NCBI RefSeq assembly: GCF_000264785.1
Contig: NZ_AFJI01000056.1
Coordinates: 1 to 64,000, forward strand
Reading direction: 5' to 3'
Source of the DNA: Edwardsiella ictaluri ATCC 33202
GTDB lineage: Bacteria; Pseudomonadota; Gammaproteobacteria; Enterobacterales; Enterobacteriaceae
Length of the DNA: 64,000 nucleotides
Shown here: positions 51,844-62,400 of the stretch, in pieces
How the letters are laid out: each line of letters starts with the position of its first letter
Position numbering within the stretch: the first letter of the stretch is position 1
Position numbers and translations under genes: made by a program
The notes under the pieces: model-generated
The model's input: only the letters and a program-made list of their open reading frames with translations
Databases searched by the model: none
Told to the model about the DNA's origin: nothing

Positions 51844-52338
51844 CTAGCTCTCTTGGCGGCGAATAAAGTTGACGCGGCGCGGTGCGGCGATGCGCTGGTA
51901 GTCGGCGCAGTTTAGGATCAGTGAGCGCTCCAGTGTACCGGCGTTAAAGGCCAGCTCCTCAAAGCGGGTAAACAGCAGCGGATCGGCGACCAACAGCAGG
52001 TCGGGATGCAAGCTGAAAGGGGGGATTGCGCCAAAAAGGCAATCAGTCAGTATGCTGACCTCTGCCGGACTTGCCAACGATGCGCGGGTACCACCGATGC
52101 CCTGCGCCAGCGCGTTGAGATCGGCCTGTTGATCGGCGGGCAGCACCGCCAGCACATGCTGTTTTACCCCATTCCCTTTGACGTGGCAGACCAGCGCCTT
52201 GGCGCCCTGGCCGAGTTGGGTACCGCGAATTTTGGCCACCTCTTCTGACTTCCCCGCGCTGGGGTGCTCAACGACGCGATAGCGCGCGCCCTGCTCGTCC
52301 AGTAGTCGCTGCAGTTGTTCAAATGTTGCCTGTGACAC
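51844..52338 (-). CDS. yeaK: YbaK/YeaK-type aminoacyl-tRNA deacylase
   Basis: 164 residues from a GTG at 52338 with GGGAGA six bases upstream; the open frame runs 46 codons further but without conservation. Matches E. coli YeaK along its length: [59 protein letters not shown] and [12 protein letters not shown]. The family (INS domain-like editing proteins) hydrolyses mischarged aminoacyl-tRNA in trans; YeaK acts on Ser mischarged on other tRNAs. Its place beside two tRNA-Pro genes is probably chance. In E. coli yeaK is elsewhere. Confidence 0.88.
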   Translation of the reverse strand: MSQATFEQLQRLLDEQGARYRVVEHPSAGKSEEVAKIRGTQLGQGAKALVCHVKGNGVKQHVLAVLPADQQADLNALAQGIGGTRASLASPAEVSILTDCLFGAIPPFSLHPDLLLVADPLLFTRFEELAFNAGTLERSLILNCADYQRIAAPRRVNFIRRQES

Positions 52339-52905
52339 TGTATTTCTCCCGGTGATGATGACGTCTGCGATCATAGCGCTAAGGCGTGTCTGTGCATGAG
52401 GCCGTTTCCGCAAAATGGCTGCTTCGGTTCCTGTGGCCCCGGTTTCAAGTAGCGTTTTCCCCTGTTTTAATGGCATTTCCCCGGGTTATCTGTACATATA
52501 TTAACCATTTGAGATGAATTTTTTCTCCAGCGGCGATAGGGCGATCGACTGGTAAAATTTTGTTACATAGTGGAATGCACGGCACAATTTTACCGTGGGC
52601 AGATTTCGACCTATTTGTGAGGTTTATTTATCCTTTTTTATACAAAAATATTGCCTATTTATTAGGCGATAAATTGCATTTCGTCATATTGACGTTAACC
52701 GGAACACTTGAGAGATTGGGGCGTATAAGGTGAAAACAGCGCTTCAGGATTGTGCATCTATTCGCTGATGGACTGCCCGATGAGTCGTTCCTCGCCGGGA
52801 TATTGTCTACTCACCTTGGCCGTACAGGCCGTTGCCGGACGGATCGTACAGAAAAAAACAGATATCTGCCGGGTCACACAACATCACAGTATGGAGTTCA
52901 ATGTT
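52339..52905. promoter_or_regulatory. Upstream region of dppA
   Basis: 567 bp without a gene; the part from 52490 to 52700 is AT-rich. It must contain the dpp promoter and the yeaK promoter. In E. coli the small RNA GcvB represses dppA at its ribosome site; GGAG at 52893 precedes the chosen start, but I cannot show a GcvB target by eye. No hairpin or repeat stands out. Confidence 0.4.
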
Positions 52906-54534
52906 ATGTCTTCCAATAATCACGCATCTACGGGTCGTGGCGCAGGCGCCGTCGCGCTGAAATGGGGTATCGGCCTGGTTGCGTTGGCAGTTGCCGGCAG
53001 TCTGCAGGCGAAAACCCTGGTGTACTGTTCTGAGGGATCACCGGAGGGGTTTAACCCGCAGCTGTTTACCTCCGGTACCACCTATGACGCCAGCTCGGTA
53101 CCCATCTATAACCGTCTGATCGAGTTTAAGAACGGGAGCACGGAGCTCGTGCCCGGGCTGGCGGAGAGCTGGGAGGTGAGTCCCGATGGCAAGACCTATA
53201 CCTTCCACCTGCGCAAGGGGGTGAAGTGGCAGGGCAGTAAGCTGTTTACGCCGACCCGTGACTTCAACGCCAATGACGTGGTGTTCTCCTTCGAACGCCA
53301 GCGCGATCCGAGCCACCCGTACCACAAGGTCTCCGGCGGCAGCTATGAGTACTTCCAGGGGATGGGGCTGCCGGAGCTGATATCCAGGGTCGAAAAGGTG
53401 GACGATAGCACGGTGCGTATCGAACTGAATCACCCGGAGTCGCCGTTCCTGGCGGATCTGGCGATGGACTTCGCGTCGATCCTGTCTGCCGAATATGCCG
53501 ATGCCATGATGAAGGCAGGTACGCCGGAGAAGATCGATCTGGAGCCGCTGGGCACCGGTCCATTCCAATTGATGCAGTACCAGAAGGATTCGAAGATCCT
53601 CTATAAAGCCAATAAAGAGTATTGGGGTCCGCAGCCGAAGATCGACCGCCTGGTGTTCTCCATTACGCCGGATGCCTCGGTGCGCTATGCCAAGCTGCAG
53701 AAGAATGAGTGTCAGGTGATGCCGTATCCGAATCCGGCGGATCTGGCGCGCATGAAGCAGGATAAGAATATTACCCTGTTGGAGCAGCCAGGGCTTAACG
53801 TGGGCTACCTGTCGTTTAACGTCGATAAAAAGCCGCTGGATAACGTCAAGGTGCGCCAGGCGCTGACCATGGCGGTCAACAAACCGGCCATCATTGAGGC
53901 TGTCTATCAGAAGGCCGGGCAGTCAGCGAAAAACCTGATACCACCGACCATGTGGGGCTATAACGATGAGATTAAGGATTATCCGTACGATCCGGAGAAG
54001 GCCAAAGCGCTGCTGAAGGAGGCCGGGTTAGCGGATGGGTTCAGCATTGACCTGTGGGCGATGCCGGTACAACGTCCTTATAACCCCAACGCGCGCCGTA
54101 TGGCCGAGATGATCCAGGCAGACTGGGACAAGATCGGCGTGAAAGCCAAGATTGTGACCTATGAGTGGGGAGAGTACCTCAAACGCGCCAAAGACGGCGA
54201 ACATCAGGCGGTGATGATGGGCTGGACCGGCGATAACGGCGATCCGGACAACTTCTTCGCTACGCTGTTCAGCTGCGATGCGGCCAAGCAGGGCTCCAAC
54301 TACTCCCGCTGGTGCTATCAGCCGTTTGAGGCGGTGATTCAGCCGGCGCGTGCCGAGGCGGACCAGGCCAAGCGCGCCGAGCTGTATCGCCAGGCCCAGG
54401 TGATTATGCATGGCCAGGCACCGGCGCTGATCATCGCCCACTCCACCGTCTATGAGCCGGTGCGTAAAGAGGTGAAGGGCTACGTGGTGGATCCGCTGGG
54501 CAAGCATCACTTCAATCAGGTCTCCCTGGAGTAA
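52906..54534 (+). CDS. dppA: Dipeptide-binding periplasmic protein DppA
   Basis: 542 residues from the ATG at 52906; the open frame runs 52 codons further upstream but those are not conserved. Signal peptide to about residue 35 (ending LQAKT). SBP family 5: KTLVYCSEGSPEGFNPQLF, the family signature near RLIEFKNGSTELVPGLAESW, and YGEWGEYLKRAKDGEHQ-type (here YEWGEYLKRAKDGEHQ). Two cysteines pairs (YCSEG; FSCDAA and RWCYQP) fit the disulfides of E. coli DppA. Binds dipeptides and haem, and is the receptor for peptide chemotaxis through Tap in E. coli. First gene of dppABCDF. Confidence 0.97.
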   Translation: MSSNNHASTGRGAGAVALKWGIGLVALAVAGSLQAKTLVYCSEGSPEGFNPQLFTSGTTYDASSVPIYNRLIEFKNGSTELVPGLAESWEVSPDGKTYTFHLRKGVKWQGSKLFTPTRDFNANDVVFSFERQRDPSHPYHKVSGGSYEYFQGMGLPELISRVEKVDDSTVRIELNHPESPFLADLAMDFASILSAEYADAMMKAGTPEKIDLEPLGTGPFQLMQYQKDSKILYKANKEYWGPQPKIDRLVFSITPDASVRYAKLQKNECQVMPYPNPADLARMKQDKNITLLEQPGLNVGYLSFNVDKKPLDNVKVRQALTMAVNKPAIIEAVYQKAGQSAKNLIPPTMWGYNDEIKDYPYDPEKAKALLKEAGLADGFSIDLWAMPVQRPYNPNARRMAEMIQADWDKIGVKAKIVTYEWGEYLKRAKDGEHQAVMMGWTGDNGDPDNFFATLFSCDAAKQGSNYSRWCYQPFEAVIQPARAEADQAKRAELYRQAQVIMHGQAPALIIAHSTVYEPVRKEVKGYVVDPLGKHHFNQVSLE

Positions 54535-54542
54535 TCCTGTCA

Positions 54543-54599
54543 CCCCTTAAGGGTAAGGGGCTTCGTGAACCGTACCGCCGGCCGTGAGGTCAGGCGGTA
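54543..54599 (+). other. Two hairpins in the dppA–dppB spacer
   Basis: CCCCTTA (54543–54549) pairs with TAAGGGG (54554–54560), and TACCGCC (54573–54579) with GGCGGTA (54593–54599). No T-run follows. They probably stabilise the dppA end or attenuate, giving much more binding protein than permease, as in E. coli. Confidence 0.6.
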
Positions 54600-54680
54600 T
54601 CCGGGGTCAGGCGCAGCGCACTCTTGCGCGGCGAAGCGGGCCGACGGGTGAGTGCCGGCCAACTACAGAGAGTTCGGGCT

Positions 54681-55700
54681 ATGCTGCAGTTTATTCTCCG
54701 GCGTTTGGGGCTGGTCACCCCAACGTTTATTGGTATTACGTTGCTGACATTCGCGTTTGTTCACATGATCCCCGGCGATCCGGTGATGATCATGGCGGGC
54801 GAGCGAGGGATCTCCGCGGAGCGTCATGCTCAAATCATGGCTGAGATGGGGCTGGATAAGCCGCTATACCAACAATACTTCATCTATATCGACGACGTGC
54901 TGCACGGCAACCTCGGTCAGTCCCTGAAAAGCCGGACCCCGGTATGGCAGGAGTTTGTGCCGCGCTTTCAGGCGACGCTGGAGCTGGGGATCTGCGCCAT
55001 GCTGTTCGCGGTACTGCTGGGGATCCCTATCGGAGTTTTGGCTGCCGTCAAGCGGGGATCCGTCTTTGATCATACGGCGGTCGGCGTGGCGCTGACCGGC
55101 TACTCCATGCCGATTTTCTGGTGGGGCATGATGCTGATTATGCTGGTCTCGGTCAATCTGGATTTGACGCCGGTTTCCGGGCGTATCAGCGACACGGTAT
55201 TTCTGGATGATAGCCACCCGTTGACCGGCTTTATGCTGATCGACACCCTGCTGTGGGGAGAGCCGGGGGACTTTAAGGATGCGGTAATGCACCTGATCCT
55301 GCCCTCTATTGTTCTGGGTACCATTCCGCTGGCGGTGATCGTGCGTATGACCCGTTCGGCGATGCTGGAGGTGCTGAGCGAGGACTATATCCGCACCGCC
55401 CGTGCCAAGGGGCTGAGCCGCCTGCGGGTGATCGTGGTGCATGCCCTGCGCAATGCGCTGCTGCCGGTGGTGACGGTGATCGGCCTGCAGGTCGGTACGC
55501 TGTTGGCCGGGGCTATCCTGACGGAGACTATCTTCTCTTGGCCGGGGCTGGGGCGCTGGCTGATCGATGGCCTGCAGCGCCGCGACTATCCGGTGGTGCA
55601 GGGTGGTGTTCTGCTGGTCGCCAGTATGATCATTCTGGTTAACCTGCTGGTCGACGTGCTGTACGGCATCGTTAACCCGCGTATCCGCCATAAACACTAG
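54681..55700 (+). CDS. dppB: Dipeptide ABC transporter permease DppB
   Basis: 339 residues from the ATG at 54681, the E. coli length. Six membrane helices; the EAA loop is EDYIRTARAKGLSRLRVIV-type (EDYIRTARAKGLSR). Starts MLQFILRRLGLVTPTF. Pairs with DppC to form the channel. A 146-bp spacer with hairpins separates it from dppA. Confidence 0.96.
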   Translation: MLQFILRRLGLVTPTFIGITLLTFAFVHMIPGDPVMIMAGERGISAERHAQIMAEMGLDKPLYQQYFIYIDDVLHGNLGQSLKSRTPVWQEFVPRFQATLELGICAMLFAVLLGIPIGVLAAVKRGSVFDHTAVGVALTGYSMPIFWWGMMLIMLVSVNLDLTPVSGRISDTVFLDDSHPLTGFMLIDTLLWGEPGDFKDAVMHLILPSIVLGTIPLAVIVRMTRSAMLEVLSEDYIRTARAKGLSRLRVIVVHALRNALLPVVTVIGLQVGTLLAGAILTETIFSWPGLGRWLIDGLQRRDYPVVQGGVLLVASMIILVNLLVDVLYGIVNPRIRHKH

Positions 55701-55710
55701 GAGGCCGCTG

Positions 55711-56631
55711 ATGTCTGAACCAACAACGGCCGCGACGGCGACCACCCCATCCGGTGTCCCGGCCCCGCGGCCGATGACGCCGCTGCAGGAGTTCTGGCAC
55801 TATTTTCGCCGCAATAAAGGCGCCGTCGCAGGGCTTATCTACGTAGCGATCGTGGTGGTGGTGGCGCTGGGGGCCAATATCATTGCGCCGCACCTGCCGC
55901 AGGAGCAGTTCCGCGATGCGTTGCTGCGTCCGCCGGTCTGGGAGGCCGACGGCAGCTGGCGCTTTATTCTGGGTACCGATGACGTGGGGCGCGACGTGCT
56001 GTCGCGGTTGATTTACGGCGCCCGTCTGTCGCTGCTGGTGGGCTGCCTGGTGGTTGCGCTGTCGCTGATCCTCGGGGTGGTGCTGGGGCTGCTGGCGGGC
56101 TACTTCGGCGGCGCGGTGGATGCGCTGGTCATGCGGGTGGTCGATATCATGCTGGCGCTGCCGAGTCTGCTGCTGGCGCTGGTGCTGGTGGCCATGTTCG
56201 GCCCCTCTATCGTCAATGCGTCGCTGGCGCTGACCTTTGTGGCGCTGCCACACTATGTCCGCCTTACGCGCGCCGCGATATTGGCGGAGGTGCATCGCGA
56301 CTACGTGACCGCCTCCGGGGTGGCTGGCGCCGGTGCGCTGCGCCAGATGTTCGTCAATATCCTGCCCAACTGCCTGGCGCCGCTGATCGTGCAGGCGTCG
56401 CTGGGTTTTTCTAATGCGATCCTCGATATGGCCGCGCTGGGTTTCCTGGGAATGGGCGCCCAGCCGCCGACGCCGGAGTGGGGCACCATGCTGTCCGATG
56501 TGCTGCAGTTTGCCCAGAGCGCCTGGTGGGTGGTGACTTTTCCCGGACTGGCCATTCTGTTGACGGTACTGGCGTTTAATCTGATGGGCGACGGCCTGCG
56601 CGATGCGCTGGATCCGAAGTTGAAGCAGTAA
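55711..56631 (+). CDS. dppC: Dipeptide ABC transporter permease DppC
   Basis: 306 residues. Cytoplasmic N-terminal tail with [12 protein letters not shown], then six helices; [20 protein letters not shown] and the EAA loop ([17 protein letters not shown]) are the marks of the DppC/OppC group. It has a slightly longer N-terminus than E. coli (300). Ten base pairs after dppB. Confidence 0.96.
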   Translation: MSEPTTAATATTPSGVPAPRPMTPLQEFWHYFRRNKGAVAGLIYVAIVVVVALGANIIAPHLPQEQFRDALLRPPVWEADGSWRFILGTDDVGRDVLSRLIYGARLSLLVGCLVVALSLILGVVLGLLAGYFGGAVDALVMRVVDIMLALPSLLLALVLVAMFGPSIVNASLALTFVALPHYVRLTRAAILAEVHRDYVTASGVAGAGALRQMFVNILPNCLAPLIVQASLGFSNAILDMAALGFLGMGAQPPTPEWGTMLSDVLQFAQSAWWVVTFPGLAILLTVLAFNLMGDGLRDALDPKLKQ

Positions 56632-56641
56632 GGAGAGGGAC

Positions 56642-57622
56642 ATGGCATTACTGGATGTAGATCAGCTATCGGTGCATTTTGGTAACGATAGTGCCCCTTT
56701 CCGTGCGGTTGACCGCATCAGCTACCAGGTTGAACAGGGAGAGGTGGTGGGGATTGTCGGTGAGTCCGGCTCCGGCAAATCGGTCAGCTCACTGGCCGTT
56801 ATGGGGCTGATCGATTTTCCCGGGCGGGTGATGGCACAGCGGCTGAGCTTTAACGGCGCCGATCTGCAGCGTATCTCCGAGCGGGAGCGACGCCAGCTGG
56901 TGGGGGCCGAGGTGGCGATGATATTCCAAGACCCGATGACCAGCCTGAATCCCTGCTACACGGTGGGATTTCAGATTATGGAGGCGCTGAAGGTGCATCA
57001 GGGGGGCAACCGGCGTACCCGGCGCCAGCGTGCCATCGATCTGCTTACTCAGGTCGGCATTCCCGATCCCGCCTCGCGTCTGTCGGTCTATCCGCATCAG
57101 CTTTCCGGCGGTATGAGTCAGCGGATGATGATCGCCATGGCGATCGCCTGCCGTCCCAAGCTGCTGATTGCCGATGAGCCGACCACTGCGCTGGATGTGA
57201 CCATTCAGGCGCAGATCATCGAACTGCTGCTGGCGCTGCAGCAGCGGGAAAATATGGCGCTGGTGCTGATCACCCATGACCTGGCGCTGGTGGCGGAGGC
57301 GGCACATAAGATCATCGTGATGTACGCCGGGCAGGTGGTGGAGTCCGGGCTGGCCGGCGAGATTTTCCACACGCCGCGTCACCCCTATACCCAGGCGCTG
57401 CTGCGGGCGCTGCCCGAGTTTGCGGTGGACGGCGAGCGTCTGGTGTCGCTGCCGGGGGTGGTACCGGGTAAGTACGATCGCCCGACGGGGTGCCTGCTCA
57501 ATCCGCGCTGCCCCTATGCGACCGAGCAGTGCCGCCGCGAGGAGCCGTCGCTGCGCCGCCTGCACGGGCGGGCGGTGAAGTGCCACACCCCATTGGACGA
57601 CGCCGGGAGGCCGACAGCATGA
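56642..57622 (+). CDS. dppD: Dipeptide ABC transporter ATPase DppD
   Basis: 326 residues. Walker [13 protein letters not shown]-loop [10 protein letters not shown], signature LSGGMSQRM, Walker [13 protein letters not shown] and switch His in LITHDL. The C-terminal oligopeptide-ABC extension carries the Cys cluster (CPYATEQC...) that binds a 4Fe-4S cluster in DppD structures. Overlaps dppF by 4 bp. Confidence 0.97.
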   Translation: MALLDVDQLSVHFGNDSAPFRAVDRISYQVEQGEVVGIVGESGSGKSVSSLAVMGLIDFPGRVMAQRLSFNGADLQRISERERRQLVGAEVAMIFQDPMTSLNPCYTVGFQIMEALKVHQGGNRRTRRQRAIDLLTQVGIPDPASRLSVYPHQLSGGMSQRMMIAMAIACRPKLLIADEPTTALDVTIQAQIIELLLALQQRENMALVLITHDLALVAEAAHKIIVMYAGQVVESGLAGEIFHTPRHPYTQALLRALPEFAVDGERLVSLPGVVPGKYDRPTGCLLNPRCPYATEQCRREEPSLRRLHGRAVKCHTPLDDAGRPTA

Positions 57623-58611
57623 GTGAAGCCATATTACAGACGCCGTTACTGCAGGCGGTGGACCTGAAAAAGCATTATCCGGTCAAGAGCGGGCTGTTTT
57701 CCCAGGAAAGGCTGGTCAAGGCGCTGGATGGTGTCTCGTTCAGCCTGGAACGGGGGAAAACCTTGGCGGTGGTCGGGGAGTCAGGCTGCGGTAAGTCGAC
57801 GCTGGGACGGCTGCTGACGATGATCGAAACGCCGAGCGCCGGCGAGCTCTATTATCGGGGCCAGGATCTGCTGCGGCCCGATGCGCAGGCGCAAAAGCTG
57901 CGCCGCCAGAAGCTCCAGATCGTGTTCCAGAACCCCTACGCCTCGCTGAACCCGCGCAAGAAGGTCGGTGCGATCCTTGAGGAGCCGCTGCGGATCAATA
58001 CATCGCTGTCACGCGATCAGCGGCGCGAACGGGCGCTGGCGATGATGGCGCGGGTCGGCCTAAAGACCGAGCATTACGATCGCTATCCCCATATGTTTTC
58101 CGGCGGCCAGCGCCAGCGCATCGCCATTGCCCGCGGCCTGATGTTAAATCCGGACGTGGTGATCGCCGATGAGCCGGTGTCGGCGCTCGACGTGTCGGTG
58201 CGTGCCCAGGTGCTCAATCTGATGATGGATCTGCAGCGGGAGCTGGGGCTCTCCTATGTCTTTATCTCACACGATCTGTCGGTGGTGGAGCACATCGCCG
58301 ATGAGGTGATGGTGATGTATCTGGGGCGCTGCGTCGAGAAGGGCAGCAAGGCGGCGGTGTTCGGCAATCCGCGTCACCCCTATACCCAGGCGCTGCTGTC
58401 GGCGACGCCGCGGCTGAACCCGCAGATGCGCCGCGAGCGGATTAAGCTGAGTGGGGAGCTGCCCAGCCCGCTCAATCCGCCGCCCGGATGTGCCTTTAAT
58501 GCCCGCTGCCGCTGCGCCTTTGATACCTGTCGCCAGCTACAGCCGCCGCTGCGTCGCTATGACGATCAGATGATCGCCTGTTTTGCTGTGGCGCGTGAGG
58601 TGGAGGCATAG
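57619..58611 (+). CDS. dppF: Dipeptide ABC transporter ATPase DppF
   Basis: 330 residues from the ATG at 57619 overlapping the dppD stop (ATGA). Walker [15 protein letters not shown]-loop [11 protein letters not shown], signature [14 protein letters not shown], Walker [13 protein letters not shown], switch LISH-type (FISHDLS). C-terminal Cys-rich extension [14 protein letters not shown]. Last gene of the dpp operon; the sequence decays into bcs remnants directly after its stop. Confidence 0.97.
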   Translation: MSEAILQTPLLQAVDLKKHYPVKSGLFSQERLVKALDGVSFSLERGKTLAVVGESGCGKSTLGRLLTMIETPSAGELYYRGQDLLRPDAQAQKLRRQKLQIVFQNPYASLNPRKKVGAILEEPLRINTSLSRDQRRERALAMMARVGLKTEHYDRYPHMFSGGQRQRIAIARGLMLNPDVVIADEPVSALDVSVRAQVLNLMMDLQRELGLSYVFISHDLSVVEHIADEVMVMYLGRCVEKGSKAAVFGNPRHPYTQALLSATPRLNPQMRRERIKLSGELPSPLNPPPGCAFNARCRCAFDTCRQLQPPLRRYDDQMIACFAVAREVEA

Positions 58612-59620
58612 TTGCGCCGGCACAATCACTACCAATGATATGGCTTCCGGATTTCGCCAGATCGTCCAGGAGGGTGTTGAGCTGAGCGAGTAGATTTTGT
58701 CTCCGTGGTTTACAGTTGGCTTCCCGGTCGCTATTGATAAAGTCGTATTGCCGTCGGGCAGGGCTGACAACGCTGGCTGTGTGGATATCGTCCAGTTTTT
58801 CCGTATGGTGCCAGCGATTGCAGAATCGCCTGATCGTTGAAGATGGGTTCGCCGTCGAATGCCGTCAGCTTATGGTCAATATTAGCCTGTGACGCCAGCG
58901 GGGGCTGAAGGGAACAGTGCATCGGGGAAATAGGTTTGCCGCTGTTGTTCACTGGCGTAAAAGCTACCCAGCCGGTCGCTCAGATTTTTTATTTTTCTGT
59001 ACAGTGCGTTGCGCCGGAATCCGCAGCGGCACTGTCGGTTGATATTGGCATACTCAGTGATAAAGGCAGGCTGCTCACCGGGGTATCGACCGTACGCCCT
59101 TCTGCAGACTCAGTTGCGGAGCGCCAATGGTACCAAGGTTAACCCGTCCGGAGCCGTAAGGGTGAATGTCGTCATTTGAATCCACTGGGCATTGCCGGTG
59201 TGCTGCGGGGTAAAAAGTCCGATCCAGCCTCAATCATGAGGACAATGCGATGCATGATAGGGTGCGCTGTCAGTTCGTCGCTTCCATGCGCAGCGTAGCG
59301 AGGCAGCTTTGCTGGCAGTCAATTGGCAGGGTAATGAGCTGCTTAATAATGGCTTGATTGGCAGCGGTAAAACCACGGTGATGTATGGCTCGCTCTCCAT
59401 TATTTGCACATCCTGTGTCAATAGTTTGCGGGTAGGCGACATTTACTGTGTCGGCCACCTGCCCTGGTGGAAACGCCTATGGTATATCTTCTCCTCGCAT
59501 CCGTTCATTCTGGCGGCATTGGCGCTGTTGGCGATTATTCTGGTGAGCCTGGTGCTGTGGCAGGTGCCGTGGATGCTGCGTCGCCGTCTGGATCCCGACG
59601 ATAGGAAAATAAGCATATGA
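58612..59620 (+). pseudogene. bcsB: bcsB remnant (cellulose synthase regulatory subunit)
   Basis: About 1 kb of sequence broken in every frame, where a bcsB gene (over 2.2 kb) is expected. The last part, about 59300–59620, is recognisable as the BcsB C-terminus: a short periplasmic piece, then HLPWWKRLWYIFSSHPF, one membrane helix (FILAALALLAIILVSLVLW) and the basic tail MLRRRLDPDD. Its TGA overlaps the bcsZ ATG (ATGA), so the original coupling is preserved. The left 700 bp show no safe similarity. bcsA, bcsQ and the accessory bcs genes that should lie between dppF and bcsB are deleted. Confidence 0.8.
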
Positions 59621-60738
59621 AAGAGTCTGTTTACCGTACACTGATGGCCGCTGCGTTGCTGTGTGTCAGCGTCGCCACCGTTGGCGCACCCTGTGAATGG
59701 CATGAGTGGGAGCAGTTTCGTCAGGGCTATATCAGCCCTGACGGGCGGGTTATCGATCCCAGTTCTCCCCGCCAGGTAACCACCTCGGAGGGGCAAAGTT
59801 ATGCGCTGTTCTTTGCCTTGGTCAATAACGATCGCGCGTTGTTCGGTAAGTTATTGGCATGGACGCAGAATAATCTGTCGCAGGGCAGTCTGAGCCAGCG
59901 TTTGCCAGCCTGGAAGTGGGGACGCCATGATGACGGGCGTTGGCGCATATTGGATGATAACTCTGCCTCGGATGCCGACCTGTGGATAGCCTATACGCTG
60001 CTGGAGGCCGGGCGCCTGTGGCAGGATTCCGATTACCAACATTTGAGTATTCAGCTATTGGCGCGGATTGCCCGGGAGGAGGTGGTCTCCTTGCCGGGAT
60101 TTGGCATGATGCTGCTGCCGGGTCGTCAGGGGTTCCGCTCTGGCGCTCTGTGGACGATAAATCCAAGCTACCTGCCACCGCAGATCCTGGCTCGGATTGC
60201 GCCATTGCATGGACCGTGGAACCGTCTGCAGTACAGCGCATTGCGCATGTTAGAGGCGTCGTCGCCGCATGGCATCGTGCCGGACTGGACAAACTGGCAG
60301 CGGAATAAGGGCTGGCTGCCGACGCCGGGGCGGGCCTATATCAGCGGCTATGATGCCATCCGGGCCTATCTGTGGGCGGGAATGCTGGCCGATGGCGCTC
60401 CGGCCAAAAGCGCGCTGGTGAAGCACTGGCAGCCGATGGTGGCGTTGAGTGAGCGTCTGGGATATATCCCTGAAAAGGTCGGTGTACTGGGCGTAGAGCC
60501 CCAGGGTGAAGGCAACGTTGGGTTCTCGGCCGCCATGTTGCCGTTTCTGGATGCCAGCAACAGTCCGTTATTGGCGGCGCAGCGGCAGCGGGTAAAAGAC
60601 AACTTGCCGGGGAATAATAACTACTACAGTTCAGTCCTGACGCTGTTTGGCCTGGGATGGGATCAGCGGCGTTACCGTTTTAATCTACAGGGTGAACTGG
60701 TGCCAAACTGGGGTTCCGTATGCGATGTTTCCGACTGA
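59617..60738 (+). CDS. bcsZ: Periplasmic endo-1,4-beta-glucanase BcsZ (GH8)
   Basis: 373 residues with a signal peptide to about residue 24 (ending TVGAPC). Full GH8 fold compared with E. coli BcsZ (368). The general-acid Glu is in TTSEGQSYALF (about residue 58) and the second catalytic Asp in ISGYDAIRAY (about residue 248); PAWKWG, DNSASDADLWIAY, REEVVSLPG, NPSYLPP and VGFSAAMLPFLDA are also intact. It cleaves cellulose in the periplasm and normally trims the polymer during export. Both flanking genes, bcsB and bcsC, are wrecks, so this enzyme has been kept while the synthase was lost, or its decay has not begun. How it would be transcribed is unclear. Confidence 0.95.
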   Translation: MKESVYRTLMAAALLCVSVATVGAPCEWHEWEQFRQGYISPDGRVIDPSSPRQVTTSEGQSYALFFALVNNDRALFGKLLAWTQNNLSQGSLSQRLPAWKWGRHDDGRWRILDDNSASDADLWIAYTLLEAGRLWQDSDYQHLSIQLLARIAREEVVSLPGFGMMLLPGRQGFRSGALWTINPSYLPPQILARIAPLHGPWNRLQYSALRMLEASSPHGIVPDWTNWQRNKGWLPTPGRAYISGYDAIRAYLWAGMLADGAPAKSALVKHWQPMVALSERLGYIPEKVGVLGVEPQGEGNVGFSAAMLPFLDASNSPLLAAQRQRVKDNLPGNNNYYSSVLTLFGLGWDQRRYRFNLQGELVPNWGSVCDVSD

Positions 60739-62153
60739 GCCTGACTGCCTTACCGGTGACACTGGCGTTGAGTACGCCAGTGAGGTGCGGGTATGCATAG
60801 GCGAATCCGCGCAGCGTTATGATCTGGTAACGCAGTTGCTCGACCGTTTGATGATGATCCTGAAGTGATCCCGGCGCGTATTCGCATGCTGTTGTGTCTG
60901 GGGGATATCGTCGTTGCAAACCAGCTTATCAGGACGTCGTGCAGTCCGGCACCGGATGCCGCCGTGTGCCAAACGGTGTGGATGCCGGTGATGCTGAGTA
61001 CGCCGGAGAGAGACCAGGCGCTGCAGCAGGCGCGCCTGTTGGCGTCCGGAGGCCAGTAGGCGGCAGCCGTTGCAGTCTATGCACGGCATGTCGCTCCCGC
61101 GGGTGTTTGGTGTTTGCGCCAGAGTACTGACGTACGGTTGCTCATCTGCCGGGGTAGGTATTGTGAGCGATCGCCCGGTTTGAATTCGCTATCGTGGCCG
61201 ATCCACATAGCGATCAGCTTAGTAAATGGCATAGCCTGCTGAAGGCTAACCGCTACTGGCTGCTGATTACGCTGGGGTATTTGGCGCTGGCGGAGCAACC
61301 ATATCGCCTGGCGCTGCGGCGCGATCCACTTAATGGCCGTGTGTTGAGGAAGTTTGTGAGTATTTACCAGCAGAAATCGCCAGATAAGACGCTGGCCTAC
61401 CTGTAGCCGCAGGAGACGGCCCTGGTGGGACGTCAGTCCACTGGAAAAGCTGAGCGAGGCACCGCGTCTGACGGTATCTGGCTGAACGTCGGTACGCTGG
61501 TGAGCCTGATCGGGCTCAGGCGGTGCTGCAATAGAGCCCTGCGGTGTAGTGGAGCGACGGCATCTGCGATGGCGGCCATGAATAGTAAGCGGTTGCTTAC
61601 TTACAGCGTCAGACCGCCACCACGGCGATCGCGCTAACGTTGGCTGACTGAGCAGTGGCCCGGAACGATTATTCTGCCGCCCAGAAAGGATATCAGAGCG
61701 TTTTGATCCCCGACCCGCAGAACAGCGATGTCCGCCTCGGGGAGGTTGAAACGTTCGGTCAGTGGGATCCCCGCTGCGGTACGGTGTGGGGCGCTGTTCG
61801 GCGCAATGGCGTCGCGCTGATCGCCGACTACCTGGAGGGCAAGAATGCCGAGAGCAGCAGCCTGCGCTGAATGGGAGCTACTACAAGCTGATTAATGAAG
61901 ATAACCGCTGAGTCAGCGTTGGCTCGGCAATATGCTCGGGCATGACGACAAGGATCTTAGTGGCTGTACCCTACGGGCGATCGTGGTGCGGTGGTTGAGA
62001 AGCCACTGGTGCATCGGCGCCGGAGGCTATCTTCAGCAGGCGAAGGACTATACCCCCAGCCATGCGCTTATCTATGTGCGTTACTTTATGCAGGGGTGGC
62101 AGGGCGACATGGATCTTCCTTCGTAGCCTCTACGGTCCTATGCCGATTTCTAG
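60720..62153 (+). pseudogene. bcsC: bcsC pseudogene (cellulose exporter, shattered)
   Basis: The ATG at 60720 overlaps the bcsZ end as in E. coli and begins a signal peptide (MRCFRLSLTALPVTLAL) that hits TAG at 60798–60800. Further pieces in changing frames match BcsC in order: STPERDQALQQARLLASGG, SKWHSLLKANRYWL, IYQQKSPDKT, DYSAAQKGYQSVL (TPR region), DDKDLSG, then QQAKDYTPSHALIYVRY and QGWQGDMDLPS with a premature TAG before the final SYADF and stop at 62153 (outer-membrane barrel end). Only about 1.4 kb remains of a 3.5-kb gene. No export function is possible. Confidence 0.92.
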
Positions 62154-62400
62154 AGTGGCGACAGATGCGTCGCGCGCGGGTGGACAGGCCGCTGCGCAGC
62201 GTTTTTTTTACGTAATATTATGTGGATATGGAACATGATGGCTCTCATTCATCCCAGGGATGGAATGGGAAAGGCGCGAAACGATCTTTTGGTATAGTTA
62301 ATAACGTTGGTTAATCCAGTATACTCGGCCGGTTTGAGGCCTGCGGGCGCCGCCGACGCGGCAGCAGGCCGTCAGCAAATTTTGTGTGCGGAGAGAGAGT

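Noticed and set aside
55672-57586. Minus-strand frames of 265–323 codons opposite dppC and dppD
   Set aside because: Composition shadows rich in His, Gln and Arg, opposite clear ABC-transporter genes.
58612-59300. Firm assignment of this stretch to bcsA or the bcsB N-terminus
   Set aside because: No frame gives a segment I can match with confidence; only the last 320 bp of the region are recognisable as bcsB.
59822-60292. Minus-strand frame of 156 codons inside bcsZ
   Set aside because: bcsZ on the plus strand is fully supported by homology; the opposite frame has no support.
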